NCBI GenBank assembly: GCA_050084985.1
Contig: JBITNC010000002.1
Coordinates: 9,858,001-9,922,000, forward strand
Length of the DNA stretch: 64,000 bases
Direction of reading: 5' to 3'
Source: Nageia nagi
Taxonomy: Eukaryota; Pinophyta
Position numbers and translations under genes: made by a program. Of this stretch, positions 59,454-64,000 are shown one piece after another; within the stretch, counting starts at the first letter, position 1, and every line of letters begins with the position of its first letter. The notes under the pieces were generated by a model. That model saw only the letters and a program-made list of their open reading frames with translations, did no database searches and was not told the origin of the DNA.

Positions 59454-61085
59454 TGATGAGTCTCAGTAACTACATAGTTTTTGGCACAGTTCAATGGTTC
59501 ATTTTGTATATTTGGACATTATGGGATGGATTAATTGTAACTGTTGGACTATTTAGTTGCTTAATATATGGTTAAATGCATACTTTCCTTATATTAGTAT
59601 TTTATGCATACTAATTCTATTTTGTGTGTTTGTTTAAACTAAAATGCTTCTCTTTGCTCCACAAAATGATGGTTGATAACTTGTATGAGTTGCAAGTATT
59701 AGAGGAAGTATTCTGAATAGATTCTACACTTGTATACATTGTTTGGAGCTCAGCTCTGAACACATTGGACACCTCATTTGGTAAAGTAGAATTATGTTAT
59801 CTCGAGCTTATGTTCTAGACTCATCTAAAGATCCTATTCCAAACTTGTCTGGAGCTTCTATTCTAGACTCATTCGAAGCTTCTATTCCAAACTCATTTGA
59901 AGCTTCTATTTTAGACTTGTCTAAAGCTTCTAATTTAGACTCATCTAAAGTTTCTATTTCAAACTTGTCTAAAGTTTCTATTTTAGACTCATCCAAAGCT
60001 TCTATTTTAGACTTGTTTGAAGCTTCTATTTCAAACTCATCTAGAGCTCCCACTCCAGACCCAAAATTGAGAAATTGATCATCATTATTGACTATATTAC
60101 CAATTCTATTACAACCTTGTATGATCCATATATTTATGTAATGTGAGCTACTCCAGCTATAATCTATAGAAGCATGGCTCCAACACATTATATATAGTTA
60201 GAGATGATTCTTGTTTTATGGAGTATGTTTGACTCCAGATTAGGCATAATAAACTACTTATGATGTAATTAGGATAGTGTTGACTCATTGGGATGAGCCA
60301 CTCTTTTTTTTAAGAGATTACAACTCTCCTTAGATAAGATGTGGGCACCATTAGCATGTTAATTTTAGTGTTAACTAGCTATTAGAATAAAAGATTCTAT
60401 TTTCTATAACATAATATTATTCAAATTATTATCATTCTTGGCCAACCTATTGTTAAACAATAGAGGATATTTATACCTCAATTGTTGATGATAGAAGGGT
60501 TTAGAAGATTAAGGAAATATTATGTGTATACTGTTGAGAATAAAAACTTTGTATTAGATTCGTCAAGTACATTCTATGCAAGACAAATTGTATGCAATAA
60601 TAGAGTAATCTATTAAGAGTTTCTAGTTCTAAGTTCTTCTAAGTGTTCCATTAAGAGGATCAAGGGCCCACTCCAAATGGTAGAAGTTTCTTTTATTTTG
60701 CTATTCTTCTAATTTAGGTGTGAGTTTATATTTAGTGTGATAATTTCAAGTGTATATTTCTTTCAGCATTTAAGATTCCTATACTTTCAATTTTGCAACT
60801 TTCTATTTTGCATATTGGCTTTCTGCAATGTTTACTTGAAGTAGATACAACTAAGAAAATAAAGTTTAATAGCATATAGCCTTGAACATTTCCCAGATTG
60901 ATTAACTAAATCAAGGAGTTAGATATTGTCTTCCACTAGTAGTGAGAGGGAACTAAAATCTACTTTGAGTGTTGGAGTACTAGCTCTATGAGTTAACTAA
61001 TCCCTTCATGATAATAGGTGAAAGGATCACTAGGGGAAGGGTAGTGACAGCCCTGGTGGAATTTGGAATACCATCATTTAACCCA
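59454..61085 (+). repeat. 3' LTR of the large gypsy element
   Basis: Matches 41449-43066; TATTTATACC at 60468-60477 corresponds to the 5' copy's TATA box. Confidence 0.88.
59812..60063 (+). repeat. 24-bp minisatellite in the 3' LTR
   Basis: Ten and a half units in the same phase as 41807-42058, with frames again open on both strands. Confidence 0.93.
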
Positions 61086-61086
61086 T

Positions 61087-61093
61087 TGCATGG
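61087..61093. repeat. Right flank repeat TGCATGG of the large gypsy element
   Basis: Same heptamer as 41442-41448, one base away from the LTR end. Confidence 0.6.
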
Positions 61094-61289
61094 AGTTTCC
61101 TATAAATCTCAAATACATATAAATCCACTATCAAGGTGTATTTGACAACTCATTATGTGCTTGATAGTGGTATATTCCCCTTTAGGTGTTCTTCAACATC
61201 GTATTATCAAGATTGTAATTAGGATACTCAATATATCTTATGCAATCTATAGATACAACCAAAAAACCAATGCTACAACCAAAAATGTA

Positions 61290-62206
61290 GTACTGTAAAT
61301 TATGATAAAGTTTTGAGATTGCATGAAGTTTCAAAGACCATCACCTCAAATTGGGATGTTAAATTACTATGTAATTTTTAGAGAATATTATATAAGAAAC
61401 TAGATACCAAGTTACAATTTAGAAATACTTATCACCCATAGATGGATGGTCAGATGAAAGTAGTGAATCCAATCTTGGGAAACCTTTTGAGGAGCATAGT
61501 TGGGGTTTAACCAAAATAATAGGATCTATCTATATCATAAGAAGAATTTTCACATAATAGTACAATGAATTGATCAGCACAAAGATCATCATTCCGAGTT
61601 ATATATGGTAAGAATCTCAAACATTTCTTAGAATTGGTTTACTTACCCATTACTTAGCATGTTAGTGATAGTGCAAAAGAATTTACTAACCATATACAAC
61701 AATTGTAAGAGGAAGTCAAAGAAAGGTTGTAGATTAATAATGTTACATATAAAGAGGAAGTAAATGTACATAGGTATATCAAAGTGTTTAAAGGAGACAT
61801 AGTTGAAAAAGAGAAAAATTAGCCCTTGTAAGATATTGTAGAGAATGAATGATAATGCTTATAAGTTAGAGTGACTAGATGACCTTGATATATGAACTAT
61901 TTTTTAATGTCTCTAATTTATATGAATATCATGGGGATATTGAAGATGTTGAGATAGAAAAAAATATTAATTGGAAGTAGTAATTACCTTGGAAGAAGAA
62001 AGAATGTATTATAAAGGTCCTTGATAGTAAAATGATAAACACATGACATGGAAGCTACAAAAAATACTTTGTATTATTCAAAGTGTTTTCATAAGTAGAT
62101 AATATTTGGATTTCATAGGAAGAAATAAAAACTTTTAACAATGATAAGTTCCAAGCATTTATTAGAGTTACTTGCAAGAGATGAGTTTTATTCAACCTAA
62201 GGAGAA
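61290..62206 (+). pseudogene. Chromovirus-type integrase end and chromodomain remnant
   Basis: Plus-strand pieces in several frames: LRLHEVSKTITSNWDVKLL (second catalytic Asp region, SDRD now SNWD), then KKLDTKLQFRNTYHP, MDGQMKVVNPILGNLLRS and FRVIYGKNLKHFLELV. Further on, EEVKERLxINNVTYKEEVNVHR precedes a GPF-tail-like NDNAYKLE and YEYHGDIEDV. A faint chromodomain pattern (VLDSK...YFVLFK...WIS) precedes a purine run. Protease and RT are absent to the left, where DNA up to the outer gypsy element is decayed. It is a different family from the nested chromovirus. Confidence 0.7.
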
Positions 62207-62761
62207 TGATGCATCTTGCCAGTACCATAACTTTTGATCTAGGTATTTATTTGAGCTTGCTTATTTTTTGTTAGATTCAAATATGAAGATATATGGTGAG
62301 GAAAATCCTACTAGTCTTAGGTAGTTATCGACACTTTTTAAAGCCCTAAATCTTTACCTAGTGACCTAAAATTTGCTCTAAATGTAATTTTCAATTTTTT
62401 TGGGAACTAAAAAGTTTTATTATCTTTTCTCTACATGAGGAGAATAAGGGGATATTTTGGGATAGTAATTAAAGAATAATGGATTCATGATTCTTTTTTG
62501 GATTCCATTTGAGTTATATGATTACTAAGAATAGTATGTCTTCTAAATAATAAACTTACTACAAATAATAAGTAGTATGAAGGTAATATTTGGCTAGGGT
62601 TTTAGGTGTTATAAGTAGTTAGTTATTGCATTGTAACAATAATGTGGATTTAGAATAAGAAAGAAAACTATTTCTAGGTTTTCTTATTTTTTTGAATATC
62701 TTATTTTACTACAAAATTATCTTGGTGTCTATTGTTGGTCACTTGTAGTAAATCTACATCA
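62207..62761 (+). repeat. LTR of a second chromovirus
   Basis: 555 bp, TGATG...CATCA with 5-base inverted ends. It is preceded by a purine-rich CCTAAGGAGAA and followed by a primer site, so it has pol on its left and a gag-type start on its right. A TTATAAG box near 62610 may be its promoter. Confidence 0.65.
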
Positions 62762-62763
62762 TT

Positions 62764-62775
62764 TAGTATCAAAGC
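62764..62775 (+). other. tRNA-iMet-like primer binding site
   Basis: TAGTATCAAAGC matches TGGTATCAGAGC at 10 of 12 positions, two bases after the LTR. Confidence 0.65.
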
Positions 62776-64000
62776 AAGTGTGATCTTCCCAATGGGAAGA
62801 GGATGGTTAGAAGAGTGATAATAGAATTAAGGGTCTCTACCTAGATGAATAGGTAGATGAATGATCTACATGCAAAAATATCATAATTAACTAATTAGAT
62901 TAATCATATGTTATGATATTACATGATATTTTATTAGATATATATTTGATATTAAGGTTACTGGGAATGAAGGATTAGATATGGATATGGTACTCTATAG
63001 AGCCAAGAGTCCATAGGAACAAAGTAGATCATATAGTTGCATGATGCATTATATGTTTGCTTATCAATTTTAACCCTTGTAATATGTGTAGGTTTTCATA
63101 ATATCAACATGGTGCACCTGTAGGAAAAAGAATGAATACAAGATTAATTCTTAAGGTAAAATTAATATTTATTTGCATGGTAAAATTTGATAATATCATG
63201 ATTATTAATTTTACTATGATTAAGAACTAAATAATCATATTATTTTTTTGATTTAATAGTTAATGGTTAATGTTGTATTTTAACATTAAATGTATTACTA
63301 TTTATTAATTTAGGAAAATTTATTATAAAATACATATGACTAAATTAATAATTTATAATTAAAATTGTTATTACTTAAATTAAAAGTAGGGAACATAAAT
63401 AAAGTAAAGAAACTTATTATTTCACTAGCTCTAAGAGAAATAAAAGAGCTTGAGTGCGTACTTATTTGATCAATATTCCTCCTCTATTGGGTAATGGTAG
63501 ATGATGGAGAGTGGACATTGGAATATTAAAAGAATCCCTCCATGATCTAGAAACTTTTTACATTTATTAATTTGTGTTAAAAATTAGTAGAGTTAGGTGT
63601 AGAATCAATGAGGAAAAAAATCCTAAAAGAGAAAAAAAAAAGGAATCCCAAGAGGATTTGGTACTAAAAGACACCCAAAATATTGAATACTATGTTAGTT
63701 CTCCTCTTTTACATGTTGATTTTAGTTGCAATCTATGAACGATGTTTGTATCATGTTTTTATCAAATTAAGGATGATCCCTTTCACATATTCATGTATGC
63801 TTATCATGAAATCACTACATACAATGGGATTTTAATTTATGTTATAATTATTTGAATAGATTTTCATTTCATTATGCATCTTGATCTAAGAATATATGAT
63901 AATTTTCTATTCCATGAGATGGTACATCTCTATTGCATTTGGTAATTTGAGTATAGCTTATAATCATTAAATTTTATGAGATGGTGTATCTATATTTAAT
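62776..64000 (+). other. Decayed leader/gag start and unassigned AT-rich DNA
   Basis: A short broken frame from about 62800 (MVRRVIIEL, MNDLHAKIS) has the helical look of a chromovirus gag N-terminus. After about 63000 no frame, repeat or domain is seen up to the window end. Confidence 0.4.

Larger units (their letters stand above)
41449..61085 (+). mobile_element. Large Athila/Tat-like Ty3/gypsy element, host of a nested insertion
   Basis: Spans 19.6 kb including 6.9 kb of nested chromovirus, so about 12.8 kb by itself. LTRs are 1,618 and 1,632 bp (TGATGAG...CCCA). A decayed tRNA-Asp-type primer site follows the 5' LTR, and a purine-rich tract AAGCTAGGAGGAG precedes the 3' LTR. Order: N-terminal gag extension, gag with zinc finger, protease, RT, RNase H, integrase, then over 3 kb with a third ORF. 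No chromodomain. The primer type, large size, CDLGA-like protease and extra 3' region point to the Athila/Tat branch. By-eye LTR difference is about 8%; all genes are broken. Confidence 0.88.

Noticed and set aside
1-64000. CRISPR arrays, rRNA or tRNA genes, bacterial operons
   Set aside because: No spaced direct repeats of CRISPR type, no tRNA-like cloverleaf or rRNA sequence noticed. tRNA-like matches are only short primer sites beside LTRs.

Overview
This window looks like heterochromatic, AT-rich nuclear DNA of a seed plant. A gymnosperm (conifer-like) genome is my best guess. The reasons are large, old, nested LTR retrotransposons with heavily mutated reading frames, plant tRNA-iMet and tRNA-Asp primer sites, Sirevirus-like copia, chromovirus and Athila/Tat-like gypsy protein motifs, and no intact host gene in 64 kb. 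There are no bacterial operons, rRNA, tRNA or CRISPR features. Every recognised coding sequence is a transposon gene broken by stops or frameshifts, so nothing here is expected to make a full-length protein.

Layout, left to right. Positions 1-6312 hold small debris: a copia protease/integrase scrap on the minus strand, an LTR end followed by a primer site, inverted dispersed repeats and a decayed tandem array. Positions 6313-15283 are a complete minus-strand Ty1/copia element of Sirevirus type. It has 1.8-kb LTRs, an ATGTT target duplication, a perfect tRNA-iMet primer site, repeated polypurine motifs, and gag and pol. Positions 15284-23048 contain dispersed repeats, a 100-bp tandem duplication, an AT microsatellite and a LINE-like remnant. 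Positions 23049-28770 are a non-autonomous LTR element (AACAT target duplication) with no reverse transcriptase, but with two long decayed ORFs I do not recognise; the first contains a 60-bp tandem repeat. Positions 28771-34050 hold a DUF4283-type LINE ORF1 remnant and a minus-strand gypsy pol fragment.

Positions 34590-35640 form the only GC- and CpG-rich island in the window. It holds a small ORF ending near a possible splice donor, and part of it is repeated in degraded form at 39770-40320. Positions 41449-61085 are a very large plus-strand Athila/Tat-like gypsy element with 1.6-kb LTRs that carry a 24-bp minisatellite. It has gag-pol plus a third ORF downstream of pol. A complete chromovirus (45412-52281) is inserted between its gag and protease. 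Positions 61290-64000 hold the end of another chromovirus followed by an LTR that has a primer site on its far side.

Relative ages, by eye from LTR pairs in sampled stretches: copia is youngest (about 4-5% divergence), the inner chromovirus about 6%, the outer gypsy about 8%. This agrees with the nesting order. Most changes are C-to-T or G-to-A, as expected for methylated, silenced repeats.
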